Source: Apteryx mantelli | Taxonomy: Eukaryota > Chordata > Aves > Apterygiformes > Apterygidae | Length of the DNA: 64,000 nucleotides | Direction: 5' to 3' | Assembly: GCF_036417845.1 (NCBI RefSeq) | Contig: NC_089985.1 | Location: forward strand, 30,834,583-30,898,582 | Shown here: positions 23,790 to 35,781 of the stretch, in pieces | Position numbering within the stretch: position 1 is the stretch's first letter | Layout of the letters: every line of letters begins with the position of its first letter | Notes under the pieces: model-generated | Database searches by the model: none | What the model saw: only the letters and a program-made list of their open reading frames with translations | Told to the model about the DNA's origin: nothing | Position numbers and translations under genes: made by a program

Positions 23790-26700
23790 CAGCGGCCCAG
23801 GCCAGCGCAGGGCTGGCAGAGCGCCCCGGCGTGCCAGGACCGGGACTCATCCTGACGACGAGCCCAGCCCTCCAGCGCCTCCGCCCCCGGGCCACGCCGC
23901 CGCGGGCTCGGCCATGGCCCAGCGGAGCCACCGCACGCGCCGGCACGGCCCGCGAGCAGGTGGGGCTGCCCAGGAGGGCGACGGAGCCTCTCCCGCGCAC
24001 CCGCCAAGGGAGGGCGGACCGGGAGGGAATCGCGGCCGTGCCGGGACGGGGGGGGACAACCGCATCCCGCCCTGGCGCCGTGCCAGGGCTTGGCAACCCC
24101 CCCCCCCCCCAGGTTTGCTGAGCCCCAGAGCAGATTTTGGGAGCGCCGTGCCGGGAGGGACAGGCTGGGCCCCATCACACAACAGCAGGCGGTGGGAGAG
24201 GCACGTGCCTTCCTCGCTGCTGGCAAACCCTGCCCGGGACCCAGGCGAGCGGGGGCTGGGGGCTACGTTCCCCCCTGCCCTCCAGCACCCACCGAGCCCC
24301 AGGGACCTGCCCAGCCCCAGGGACCGCGCACCCAGGTGGGCAGGGGGCTGGAAGGAGACCCTGGCCCCTCTCCAGCCCTTCACCGCGGCAGGTGCTGGGG
24401 AGCGGAGAAGCCAGCTCCGGGTCAGAGAAGCAGGGCACGAGCTGGGAGCATCCTCACCTCCCTGCAAACCCTGCCTGGAGTTGAGCGCCATGCCAGTCCC
24501 CTTCCTGGGGGCCCTGCAGCCTCTCCGGCTGCTCCGCACCCCATGCCCGCGGCCCCCCCGCTACGCAGCGCCGCCAGCCAAGCGCTTGCCACGTGCCAAG
24601 GCTTCAGTCGCCGCTGTCTTTGCAAGGCCACGGCCAGCGCCGGTGCCGGGCGGGAGGGGGAGCAGATCCCGCCTGTGCACAGGGATGGGGACGGGGGGCA
24701 GCCCGGGGATCGCAGCCCGGCTCTGCGCAGGGGTCCGGGCCCCGGCGGGGCTGGCATGGGTCTCCCCGCGAAGCGGCTCAGGGTGAGGTTGCTGGCAGCA
24801 CCGCCGCGCTCTTCGAAAGAGTCAGGCACAGCGAGCCAGGCGGGGAGCGGCGGGAGGCTGGCGAGGCTGCGCGCAGCGCCCCGGAGCCGGGAGCCCGCAC
24901 GCTGCGGCCCCGAGCGGCGCCGAGGGTGCAGACCCCTTCCCCGGGCTGCTGGGCGAGAGGACGAGGATGGGAGCTCCCAGGGAGCCCGGCTGTGCGCAGG
25001 GTCCTTGGCCTTGAGCCTGGGGCAGGCTGCGGTGCCAGCAGAGACCTGCGGTGCTGCACCTTGCAGGGCAGATCTACCCCAGGGAGCCCTCCCTCCGGCA
25101 GCGGGAATTTCCCTCCGCCAGGCGAGCCCTGCGGGCAGAGCCGTCCCCAGGCAGGGCGGGAGCGCTTGCCCCGTGCCTGAGAGCAGGGCTGGTGCTGGGG
25201 CCGGGGGAAACCCCAGCCCAGCCTGGAGCCGGGGGGCGGAGGAGAGGGCACCCAGCGGGTGCCAAGCCCGGTGGGCTGAGGAGGGTCTGCATGGGGACAG
25301 GCAGAGGGGTGCCAACCCTGCTCCAGCGCCCACTCGCCCGCCGCCCTTGCAGGCGCCTGGGGAGCCGCGTGCGGATGCCCGAGCTCCTGGCACGGCCGGG
25401 CCCAGGTAAACGCTTTGGCAGCGAAGGTGCCGGTGACTCAGAGGCAGGAGGAATGTGGAAAATGCAGCCAGACTGCCGGGCCACGTGAACGGCAGGCAGG
25501 GCCGGGCCTGCCAACGCGGTGCGGCTCCAGCGCCGCGTGCATCCTGCCGCGCGGAGCGACGCTCGGCTGGGCCAGCGAGTGCGCCGTGCTGACGAGGCGC
25601 CACAAGGCCCTAATTAAGTGCGTGGGTCGCCGGGACGGGTTCAGCTCGCCCTCCTCTGCAGCGTTGAGCAACCGCGCTGCAGGCTGGCACCGAGGAGCTG
25701 CCTGCCCGATTTGGAGCAGGAGCCAGCTGGGCAGTGCTGGCGAGCCGGGGGAGAGCGGGCTCAGCCCCTGCCCACCTGCAGCCCTTCGCCAGGCTGCTCG
25801 TGCCCCCGAGAAGACCGTACTGGGCCCGGCAGAGGTGGTGCCCAGCCCTGGCATTGCCTCCCCTGCAGCCCTGCCAGCGGCATGGCCAAAGTAGGACCAT
25901 CCCAGCGCCTCCCGCAGCTCTAGGGATGATGTGGCCTCGGAGGTTTCCTGCTGCACTGGGATCCTAGCCCTCTCCAGATGGCTTTGCTCCCATAGAGACC
26001 TCATGTTGATGGACAAAGCTGTCCAGAGACCACCCAGTCCTCCCAAGGTGTCATGTGGAGGTGATGCAAGCTGCTTCCCTGCTCCCAGGTGCCTCTGGCC
26101 TCCCCATGACAGCCTGGGATGTGCACAGGACAGCCCTGGAGACCAACTAGTGCCCTGTTAAACGGGACTCCTGCCCAGTGCCCAGTGACAGATGGGCAGA
26201 GACCTTCCTTGGGGCCCTGGGGGTCAAGAAGAGGATGGATAGTCATGTCCTGTAAAGAACGGGAAGTGAAGCAGAGACAACGAGCTGGGAAAACCTGGTG
26301 GTACGAGAGCACCATTTGCAGGCAGCATTGCCTTCAGCCCCGGCTGGAGAAGACCCCAAGGGAGCAGATGGCAGCTAGATGCACGACTGGCTATGGGTCA
26401 GGGCAAGTCCACCCTGTGGAGGAAGGGACGGGAAGTCCCAGATGCCCAACGGGCCAGGGACCAGGTCCCCCTGGCCAACACCTGCAAAGGGGCGAGCGGT
26501 GCGTGGCATGAGGAAGGAAGGAAGCAGCTCCCAGGACCCTGTGCTCCCCACACGCAGAGGAGCAACCTGGAGCTGTGTTTGCAGGTCCTGCTGGGAGAGC
26601 CCAACCTGTGCCCCCAAAGAAATGGCTGAGGGATTTAGGCTCTCTCCGAAAGCAAAAAGCTGCGCAGAGCTGGGTCCTGTGGAGCGTCCCGGGAGCGCAG

Positions 26701-27739
26701 GGCAGGATTCAGGGTGGCAGCAGTGGCACTGATGAGGCAGGCTGCAGTTCAGTTAACCCTGGATGTTCAGTCACCAGGCCAAAACCAGGTTGTTTAAGGC
26801 CACCAGCATAAGCTATGTCAGAGGCTGAATCAGACTGCTAAACACAAGGGGTTTGTTGGTAATTTCTCTTCTTCACGTGACTGTGCTGAAGACCCCCTCC
26901 TGAACCAGAGCCAGACCTTTGGGGTCCAGATGGGATGGAAATAGTGCCCAGAGATTTGGTTTAGAGGAAACAGAGCCACAAGACACTTGTCCACCACTCA
27001 CCCTGTCCTACCAAGGGACGACTGCAAACCAGGGGACAACTCTGAAACACAAACTGCCTGGAGGCAGGCAGGTTCAGCCAGCCCTGGGGTTGTCCAAGGG
27101 CCCCTGAGATGGGTCCCGGTGGCCCCACAGCACAGTGCTGTCCTCCGAGCTAGGGCTGTGCACTGCGCAGGTTCGCAGAGCAGCGCTGTGAGGTGTGCAC
27201 GAGGATCGCTTTGGGGAATCGCTCCATCACTGCGTGGATCTACAGAGCATCAGCAGTGCCTGGGGTCAGGGAGTTGCGTACAGGCAGGACTCACTTGCGC
27301 TGGAGCCCTCGGTCACACATGGGTGACCCACTCACGGGGTGCCGGGCGTCTCGGGGCAGAAAGCACCCTCCAGACCGCGAGCAGTGAAAGCAGGGAGTGC
27401 AGGAAACTGCAGGGTCAATATGAGTCAGGTGCGAGTCACCCTGAAACAAAAGGTGAGACACTCGGATAAGAAACGCAGATGACTCAGAGTTTCCACATCT
27501 TCAAGATACTGACCACAGGGGATGGCCAAGGACCAGCTGAGACCCTTCTTCATGTCGAGCCAGGACTAGGAGGGGGAAGCACTTGCACCCCGATGCCTTT
27601 GGGTCCCAGGAGCCCAGGCCTGTGGTGGGGAGCGCTGTGTCCCTGCAGATCCTGAGCTGCCTGAGGGGCATTGAGTAGATGATCCGTCAGGGATCCCAGC
27701 AGGAGCCTACCTGCCAGCCTGGGAACCTGGGCTGAGAGC
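23790..27739. other. Gene-free stretch, CpG-rich at left, less G+C-rich at right
   Basis: 23790-25600 is CpG-rich and includes a C14 run at 24097-24110. From about 25900 to 27700 CpG becomes rare and the base composition more even. The second part gives translations with mixed residue content, for example in the plus-strand frame over 26119-26511, but no domain, transposon protein or splice structure was recognised. Confidence 0.4.
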
Positions 27740-27950
27740 CTGTACCTTTGTGGAGTGCCCAGGCAGAGTCTGTTTGAATTAAATGGGAGAGATTTCCCCC
27801 TTATTAGCAGGCTATTAATCACATATAGCTTTTTTTAAAATTGAGCTGTTGCACAACATGTTGAGTAACAGCCTAATAACAGGCTGTAAATCTCAGTTCC
27901 CTCTCTGGGAGATTACAGATGTTAATAACAGATAATGACCCACAACTCAC
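27740..27950. promoter_or_regulatory. A+T-rich island, candidate conserved enhancer
   Basis: A sharply A+T-rich island lies within G+C-rich DNA. It contains TTTGAATTAAATGGG, TTATTAGCAGGCTATTAATCA, a T7 run followed by A4, GCACAACATG, two copies of an AACAG-CTAATAACAG-like word and ATGTTAATAACAGATAATGACC. Repeated TAAT cores and a GATAA word suggest homeodomain and GATA input. Confidence 0.35.
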
Positions 27951-28009
27951 GAGTGGCTCATTTCAGCCCTCCCCCTTGATCCCTCTGCTCTGCCCTGCGC
28001 TATACCCAG

Positions 28010-28025
28010 CCCCCCCCCCCCCCCC
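28010..28025. repeat. C16 homopolymer
   Basis: Sixteen consecutive C residues were read. Long C/G runs are prone to sequencing and assembly length errors and can form quadruplex or i-motif structures. Confidence 0.95.
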
Positions 28026-31000
28026 GGGACGCAGCAGGGCTGCAGGAAAGCCATGCAAAAAGCAAGCAGTCTGCTGAGCCCCCCAGCAGCACCACCACTA
28101 CCCCCTGCATCTGGGGGTCTGCATTGCCCAGCCCCATGCTGGAGCCATGTAATTTCCCCGAACCTCTCTGGGGCTCTGCTTTTGGGGTCCCCAGATCCAT
28201 GCACTGGTTCACACGACCCGTCTTTAGTCTTGGGAGCACAAGGAGCAGCAAAGCAGGCTGTGTATGCACCAGCCGTGCTGCCCCCCTGCTGCAGAAGGAG
28301 CCCTTGGGTGCTGGGTGCGCTCGGCAATGTGCGGGGCGCCCCGAGAGCCTGGGCGCCCACCAGGACTGGGTGCGCAGGGGAGGATCGCCAGGCTAGGCAG
28401 GGCTTGGCCCCCGCTCTGCCAGCCCCAGGCCTGCTGCCGGGGGAGTCGCTTCCCGCAGAGCCATCCTGCCGTGTGCTGCGGCCACTCGCCACTGTATTTG
28501 CATTTGGGATTTCTGCAGCCACCCTGTGGCGTTTGCAGCCCCGTGTCGCCCTGCCTCTCTCCCTGCCCCGCTTTCCCAAGCCAGCCCCTCTCCGGCTGGG
28601 CCAAGCACATCCCTGGAAATGCCCCCCACCATGCCAAGGGCACACTCTTCCCAGAGCCATGTCATGCCCCAGGGACCCCCTCCCAGGGTGGACATTCGCA
28701 CCGCACCAAAGCTGTGTTGGGTGAGATCCAAACTGCAGCAGACCCTCGGCACAAACGCTCCCCGCGCCGTCACGTCCCTGCTGCCGTCAGCCTGGGGGCT
28801 CGGGCCCTGTGTGCTCAGGGATTGCTCGTGGGCTTGTTACCACGCCGGCTGCAGCAAGACCGGAGCACGCTGCACGCTGGCAGGAGACCATTGCACCGCG
28901 GCAGGCACCCGCGCCCGCTTGCTGCAGCAGCCGAACGGAGGAGCTAATCCCTGCATAACCTCCCGCAGAGGTTTCCAAAGCCGGTCCCCTCCCCACCCGC
29001 CTGCTGCCTGCATCCCTGCCTGAACTCCCGGGGGCGTGGGCTGGCCCCTCCATCTTTGGCTGCCCGGTGCCAGTCCCATTGCAGGATGGAGGAGGAGCCT
29101 CCTTTTTTATGGCTTGGTCCTGCTGGGACCTAGGGGACAACTCTTTAGGGATGTGTCCCTGCACCTCACCAGCACAGGAGGGACTGGCAACTCAGAGCCC
29201 CCTTCCCTGAAACAGGCTCGCTGCCTGGATACACCCTGATGTGACCTTCCATCACCTCCCTGTGTCCCTTCTTCAGGATGCCGCACACCGCTCCAAGCCC
29301 CGTGCAGCCCTGCGAGGCATTGGCTTTGCAAGGCTCGGCTTACCCTCAGGTGCTCCTCTGGGGCCAGAGAGAGCCGCGAAAGGGCTCCCCTCTCCGGCAA
29401 GGGCTGTCCCCATCCCTGTGGGAATTTTGTGTTTGGTGATGCCTCAGCTCCTCTGCCCCTTGCACCACCCGGGAGCAGAGGGACGGAGGGACCCCACGGG
29501 AGGAGACTGGGTGCATCTTGCTCCCAGAGCGTGGGAAGAGGGGGGATTTGCTCCTGTCCCCTGCGTCGGCTCCATCACTGCCAGGCCAGGGGACAGCAGC
29601 AAGGTGACATCGAGAACCTGGGTGTCTTGAGATGGCAGGACAGCCCAGCCTGTGCTGGGGGGTTCATGGGGTCTGTCCATCTCCAGGGCTCCTGGGAAAT
29701 CCTGCCAGGGCCGCAGCAGCAGGGAGCCTCATCCCAGCTGCCAGGAGCTGCTGGAGCAGCCAGGCTCGGCTGGAAGCGCTGGTGGGTGCCAGGAACGGGC
29801 TCCCAGCATGCAGGGGCAGGCAGGAGCTGAGTCACCACCAGCCTGGTTGTCCCAGGCCATCTCCGCCAGCACCCCCGAGCGTCCCAGAGGACTGGGGCCC
29901 GGGGCTGCCACTGCCGCAGGGAGAGGGCAGGGGGCCGCGCGGTGGCGGGACGGGGTGCGGGGAGCCATCGCCCAGCAGGCAGGGCCAGTGCGGGCGAGTG
30001 AGTCACCTCCAGCTTTCCCTGCTGGGCTGGGACTGCCGCAGCCGCCCAGCATCCCGCTGCGCTCACCGTTCACCTGGGATGGCACAGAGCAGCCAGGAGA
30101 CACGGCAAAACGGGGTGCCCCCCACCCCCAGTGTGGGGAGACACTGAGACGGACGAAAAGATCCACAGACAGGCAGCTTGCAGCATGGCGAATACACAAC
30201 AGCTACCTGGTTTTGAGGCTGTGGAGGGTCAGTTTAGGACAAGGGTGCTGGGCTTGCTGCAGGCGCAAGGGCTGGACGGGGCACTGCCAGGCCCTGGCCC
30301 CGGCGCGGGCGCCTGGTTTCCCCCTCCCTGCTCCTTGCAAGAAGGTGCAAACAGCTGCCTGGCGCTGGATCCCACGGAGGCTGGGAAGCCCCATGGTGCA
30401 AGCGCTTCTGGAGTGCCGTGCATACCCATGCGCTGTGTACACATCAGCGCCATATGGCAACAGTCACTGGCACCAGCGCCGACGACAGCGGCGGGGTCTG
30501 GAGAAGGATGGGGAAGCAGCTGTGTTTGCTGTGAGAGGCGACTGCCGGCTGGGAGCTGCGGCCAGCGCCCCGGCGGGCGCCAAGCTGGTGTTCCCAGCAT
30601 CATCATGCTGCCACACAGGTCTCCTTGCCTCCATCCCTGAGCTCCACACGGATCCTCTGGCAGGCCGGGAATAACACTGCTGTGCACGGACACCAGGAGA
30701 GCCGTAGCCAGAAACCCATCCGGGCTGGGAGCTTGTCTCCAGCAGCTGCTTACGGCAAGGGCTGCACAAGGAACTGGACAAGCTCAGCGTGACCCATCAG
30801 GGCTTCAGGGTTCTCCTGAGCGGGAGGCATAGGACCACCAGCCCATGGTGTAACACCCTCCGAGTGCAGAAACTGCTCAGGCCCGTCCTGCCCATGGGTG
30901 TAGCATGGATGCAGCCACGGGCTGCGGAGCGGTATCCTCTCCAGGCCCAGGAAAGGTGCTCGGAGGGGGCCCTGGGAGGGTGCAGAGCAGATGAGCAAGG

Positions 31001-31729
31001 AGGAAAGCACTTTCCCAGGAGCGTAGGAGGTGCTGGTCAATCCGCGAGCCTGCCTCCAGGGATACCACAGCTGGACCCCACCTCGGGGTGCCGGCCGTCC
31101 CGTCCGGCCCAGCCTCCCACGCTGGCACTCCGTTAGGCACGGCCGAGCCGCGCTCTCCCTGCAGGTACATGGCACCTCGGCGTGCCCGTTCGCAGCCCGG
31201 CCGCCGGCTCCTTTCCCTAGGGACACCTTGCGAAGCCGTGAGGGTGCCGCCACTCCCTCGCGCGGGGAATGTGGGCCAGGGCTGCCCCAGCCAGTTTCTT
31301 TTCGGATGTTGTTATTAACCCCGCGCATTAGTCACGGTGTTTGCGAGCGCCGCTGCCCCGTGCCGGCCCCGCAGCCTCCCCCCGGGCGGGCTCCGGGGGC
31401 TGCAGCTCTCCCCCCGGCACGTCAGCGGCCACGTGGTGCTTCGCTGCAACGGCCTGGGGGTGCTGCCAGCACAGCCCTGAGCACGGGGCTGGAAATTTCG
31501 GCAACGGGGCTGCAACGGGATGAAGATCACAGCGAGAGAGGGTGCGTGCAAGGGAGCGGTGATGGCCCCGTGCCCGGCACCCAGGGGTGGCCCTTCTCCA
31601 TCCAGGTGTCTCCATGCCCGGCACCAGGACAGGGCTCATGGCCCTTCTCCATCCCTTCTCAGCGGGTTTCCCCATGCTCCGGGGCTCCTTCCCCTCGTGG
31701 GAGCCAGGCGCCCTGCCGAGGGACAGCAG
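28026..31729. other. Gene-free G+C-rich stretch
   Basis: No supported exon, RNA gene or repeat. The open frames (for example about 340 codons over 29652-30674) are unremarkable in composition and lack domains. Confidence 0.4.
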
Positions 31730-32150
31730 CAGTGTGACAGCCACCATAGCAGTGATGAGATGTGGCCAAGGAGAGGTTTCTGGCCAGGAGGCTGCTATAA
31801 GAGAGCCCAGGGCCTTTGATCTGCAGGGGCCCGGCGCGCTGATTGTGTCAGCGGGTTTAGTGCTCTCCCAAGCAGGCACCGGGCCCCGCTATCAGGAGCA
31901 GACAAACTGCTAAAGGGCCCAGCTCCCATTTTAGGTGCAAATGACCCTGCAATTGTGGACTTGGAGGAGAGAAGAATCCCCAAATCATTGTCGGTGGAAA
32001 CAGACCTGGCTGGAGACAAAAAGGTTCCCAGGCGGCTTGAGTGGCCCCTTAATCTGTCCATTGAGGCCTCAAGTGCAGGACATCAGCAGCCTTTGCATTC
32101 CCGCAAATAAGCCCATTTGTTGGAAGTGCAGATTCCCGGAGGAATGCACC
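31730..32150. promoter_or_regulatory. Candidate conserved noncoding block
   Basis: About 400 bp of balanced, CpG-poor sequence contrasts with both flanks. It includes CTTTGATCTGCAG (TCF/LEF-like), GCTGATTGTGTCAGC (a small inverted repeat, GCTGA/TCAGC), CTATCAGGAGCAGA, CCATTTTAGGTGCAAATGACC and TTTGCATTCC (octamer-like). All frames carry stops or weak coding character. It is the best enhancer-like block in the left half, by appearance only. Confidence 0.35.
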
Positions 32151-32929
32151 TCTCCTGCCGTCCCCATCGCCAGCCCCAGCCAAGGGCCACCTGCACACGT
32201 GTCCCCAAGTCCCCCTGCTTGCCGGTAATGTCCCCAGGGCAGGCGGCTGCAGCCCCAGGGCCCGCGGCAAACATCCTCTGATGGGCACATCGGCTCTCCT
32301 GGCTTTGAAGTGCATCAGATTGGGCTGACGGCCCAGAAAACCTGCTCCGAGAGGGGCTGGAAGAGGCGATCCCCCACCGAGGGCGGGGGACGGAGCCCAG
32401 GGGCCACCCCGGTGTCCCCCGAGCCGGGTCCACGTGGCGGCCTTGCCCTGGCTGGCTCAGCACCCGCTCCAGCCCGGTTTACGGCGGGCGAGTCGGAGCA
32501 CATTCACCGTGTCAGACCAGAATTTGAGTCACTTTAGGAGATCTGGGCTCCATAAATCCACCCAAGCGCGCGGAGCGAGGCAGGGCCTCCGTCTCCAGCC
32601 GGGATGCGGCAGCCCCAGATTTCTCCGGGAGCACGCGGGGGGCTCCGGGAAGGCCCCCGGGGCACCGCGGGCTGCCGGGCGGTGAAGGCTTTCGTACCCC
32701 TCCCAGCACCGTCCCAGAGCCTGGCCGTCCCCTGGGCACCTCGCGCCACCCCAGCCCCACAGCGAGGTCCCCCGAGCTCCTTGGGCAGGGGTGACAGGGA
32801 GGGCCACGCGCTGCCCCACGGCTCCTTAACCGCCCACCCCCTGGGCTGCGACTCCGTGGGGACGGAGCCGGCAAAGGGCTGGGGGCGCTCGGTGTGGGGC
32901 AGTGCCTGCGATGTGGGGCCGGGCTCCCC

Positions 32930-33040
32930 GCCTGGGCAGTGCCTTGCACACAGCCCCCATACAGCCCCACAGGGCCCCCGCAGCCCTACAGAGCCCCCCC
33001 AGCCCCACAGGGCCCCCCGCAGCCCCGGCCGCAGCCCCAG
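32930..33040. repeat. Short degenerate tandem array of ACAGCCCC-type units
   Basis: Units resembling ACAGCCCCACAGGGCCCCCGC recur several times with variable length; this is a short, imperfect minisatellite. Confidence 0.6.
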
Positions 33041-33589
33041 GGCAGAAGGGGGCCGTGGGGCCGTGCGTGCAGGGGAGCAGCAGGGGCCACGGTGCTCTTG
33101 CAGCTCCAACCCCCCCGAGGTCCCCTCGGCCCCGCACCCAGACACCGCTCCCCCCGCGACAGGGGCTCAGTCATGCTGTGGATCCCCCCGATTACGGAGG
33201 CCTCCGCCAGCCCCCCGCCCTCTTGCGTGTCACGAGTTCTCTCCGGCCTCATCCCTCCCACAGCCCTGGGAGGGAAGGTGGCTCTAGGGCTGGCGGTCCT
33301 GGGAGAGGCCCCCCGAGTCCCCCGCATCCCACAGCGAGTGCCTGCACCCAGGGGAAGGCAGGAGGGGCCAGACTGGCGTGACGGGGGGCGGGAGACGTGG
33401 GGACGGGAAGGAAGGCCACAGCACCCCGCACGGTCCCCCGCGGTCGCTGCCTCTTTCCAAAACACCGAGGCACGTGCACAGACGCACCGGGTGCCGTCAC
33501 GGTGTCAGGGGGCTGCCCTGCAAAACCGCTCTGTTGCGCTTTGATGTAGGTGGAAAATTCCCTGTTTGGCTGGAAATCTGGGGGGGCTG

Positions 33590-33720
33590 GGGAATCCAAC
33601 GCCGGTTACGCTCGGCGAGGAGTTAAAAATGTGTTTTGCTGGAAAGATTTTTCCTCTCCTGACTGGGGAGGCGACATCCGAACCTTATTTTCTTTTCCAC
33701 ATTGGGAAAAGCGCCAGTGG
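33590..33720. promoter_or_regulatory. A+T-rich island
   Basis: GGAGTTAAAAATGTGTTTTGC followed by AAGATTTTTCCTC and CTTATTTTCTTTTCC makes a CpG-poor island between CpG-rich blocks. It may be regulatory; nothing in it is diagnostic. Confidence 0.2.
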
Positions 33721-33899
33721 CTCTGAGCGGTCCCCGGGGCCCCAGGGAGCCACGGGAGGGCCGCGGCCGGGACATGCCCCTCGCCGGCATGCGGGAGCTG
33801 GCGATGGAGCGGGACCCAGGTGCAGCTGGGAAAATGGAGACGGAGAAAATGGAGGCCGCAAGCGGTAGTATTTGGGCTCGGAGCTGTTTGCCTGTAGCC

Positions 33900-34250
33900 C
33901 GAACACGTGCCCAGATCGGGCAGGGAGCCCGCTCGGCCGTGGGTTTTAAAATAGCACCTCGTCTGCCAAGGACCCTCCTCCTCCGCCCCGAGCCGGGTGG
34001 ATCCCGGCCCCGCTGTGCACCTTGTGCTGCTGGCGCGGCGCTTCGTGCCCGTCCGGCTCCGCTCCAGCGCCGCAGCCGCTGCGGGGCCGGGAGGCAGGGA
34101 GGGGTGCGCCGTGCTGCTCCTGCCGCGTGCCGGCCCCCGGCTCGGGGATGAACGCCCCGCGGGGACAGACGCCCCGCGGTCCTTGCCGGCCCCGCACGGC
34201 CCCGGGCGCCGCTCCGGCTGGGGGACATCGCATCCTCCCGGGAGCCTGCC
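33900..34250. promoter_or_regulatory. CpG-rich block
   Basis: Dense CpG (GCCGCAGCCG, GCCCCGCGG words) over about 350 bp. It could be a small CpG island. No defined first exon was found. Confidence 0.3.
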
Positions 34251-34313
34251 GGGCTCCCAGCCCCCAGGGATGATGGGGGGGGTTGCGCAGTCCTTTGCTG
34301 CCCAAAAGCCCCT

Positions 34314-34425
34314 TTGGAACTTTTTTCAGGTAAAAAAAAAAGAGAAAGATGGGAGAAAGCATTTTTAATAAAAATTCCTTTTAATTGTAATACGGGAAAT
34401 AATATGGGACATTTAAGCAAGAAGG
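34314..34425 (+). repeat. Duplicated A+T-rich element, copy A
   Basis: This 112-bp A+T-rich segment is homologous to 35669-35781. Shared words in the same order are TTGGAACTTTTTTTC, TGGGAGAAA, AGCATTTTTAATAAAAA, ATGGGAAATAA (ACGGGAAATAA in this copy) and AAGCAAGAAGG, at roughly 80% match by eye with small indels. It matches no repeat family I know. It may be a duplicated regulatory element or an old unnamed repeat. Confidence 0.8.
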
Positions 34426-35524
34426 GGCAGCCCCCCTTGGGGTTACAGCCCCACGCAGTGCCGAGGCAGCCGGCCTTGTAGAGACGGGACCCCGGCGCAG
34501 GGGGAAAGGGGCATCGTCCCCATTCCCCCCCATCTCCCAGCACGGCCCCGGCAGGCGGTGGCCCGGGGACCCTTCGGCCGCCCCATGTCACAGGCGGCCG
34601 CGAGCAGGGTGGTGGTCTCCGCTTGGGGACCCTTTCCTAAGGACTGTGGCCCCCCCGCTGCCCCACTTCCCGCAGGGCGCGAGGTGAGGCAGCGGCTAGC
34701 CGGCGTTGCTCCAGCGGAGCCGTACACGGAGCGGGGAGGAGAGCCAGGCACGTGCCCCGGCGGCACGAGCGCTCGGGCTCTCCCCTAATCCCTCGCTCCC
34801 GGGATCGCCCCGCTGTCGCAGGGCTTGCGGCCGGATTGCAAGAGCTGGCAGCAGGGTCCCCGCGGGAAGCAAAGCCTTGCAAGAGGGTCTCCAGCGAGGA
34901 AAGCCGCCGCTCCGCGGGCCCCAGAGGTAGCTCTGGCATTGAGAGCTGCGATAAGGATCTGCCTCAATCCTTTTTTGGTGTGGGTGCTGCCTCGGGGACA
35001 CGGGCAGCCCGGGGCTGGGGACACGCATGGGAGGGCAGCCGCGCTCACTGCCCGCCCGCGCACCCGTGCGTGCATCCGTGCACAAGCTTCGGAGCGTCCT
35101 GGGGATTTTGCTTGTGTCGCGAAGCGTCGAGGCTTGGCAGGTACTTCAAGAAAAACCTGCAATGTCCCCAGAAAGCACCAGGGCTGCAGCAAAAGGGAGG
35201 GCAGGATCCGGGCTCTGGGCCCGCAGCAATGCACTTATGAGCGACAGGTTTATCGGCGCTCTCCTCGGATCGATTGCTTCGGGACGGCAGCGCTCCCGGC
35301 AGATGCAGCCCCCGCGGATGTCGCCCCGCATGCCCCCAGCCCATCGCCCTCTGCGTTTGCGGCTGCATGGAAACCCCCGTTTCTCCCCCCGCCTGGCCGG
35401 GCCGGTCTCCGTTGCTCCTCAGCCGAGGAGGAGCTCGCCCACGCGGTCCCCTCCGTCCCCAGGCGTGCGTGCGCCGGCATCACTGGCGAGAACAGGGTAG
35501 GTCCGACAGCCCGTTCTCGCCGGG

Positions 35525-35563
35525 TGACTCATGCTGAAATAAATGACGTTCACCATATTTCAG
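35525..35563. promoter_or_regulatory. AP-1/NF-E2-type site with CRE-like word in an inverted repeat
   Basis: A perfect TGACTCA (35525-35531) is followed by TGACGTT (35544-35550). The second word sits in the loop of a perfect 8-bp inverted repeat, CTGAAATA (35534-35541) and TATTTCAG (35556-35563). TGACTCA is the core bound by AP-1 and NF-E2/Maf dimers. Occupancy is inference. Confidence 0.35.
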
Positions 35564-35668
35564 GGCTTTCGTTCGTATGAGAAAAACATAAGGACATAAG
35601 AAAGTGTCTCTGTGAGCTGCTCGGACAACGCTGGAGGTGCTTCTCCTCCTGCTTGCTAACGCTCTCGC

Positions 35669-35781
35669 TTGGAACTTTTTTTCACATAAACAAGAGAGAG
35701 GTGGGAGAAAAGCATTTTTAATAAAAAATCCTCTTGATTGTTTGCAATATGGGAAATAACTCGGAAAATGAAGCAAGAAGG
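35669..35781 (+). repeat. Duplicated A+T-rich element, copy B
   Basis: Second copy of the element at 34314-34425, same orientation, about 1.36 kb away. It differs by substitutions and short indels (for example TTGATTGTTTGCAATATGGG here against TTAATTGTAATACGGG in copy A). Confidence 0.8.

Noticed and set aside
26119-26511. Possible retroviral or transposon protein remnant
   Set aside because: The translation has mixed composition but no gag, protease or reverse-transcriptase motif, and no flanking terminal repeats were seen.
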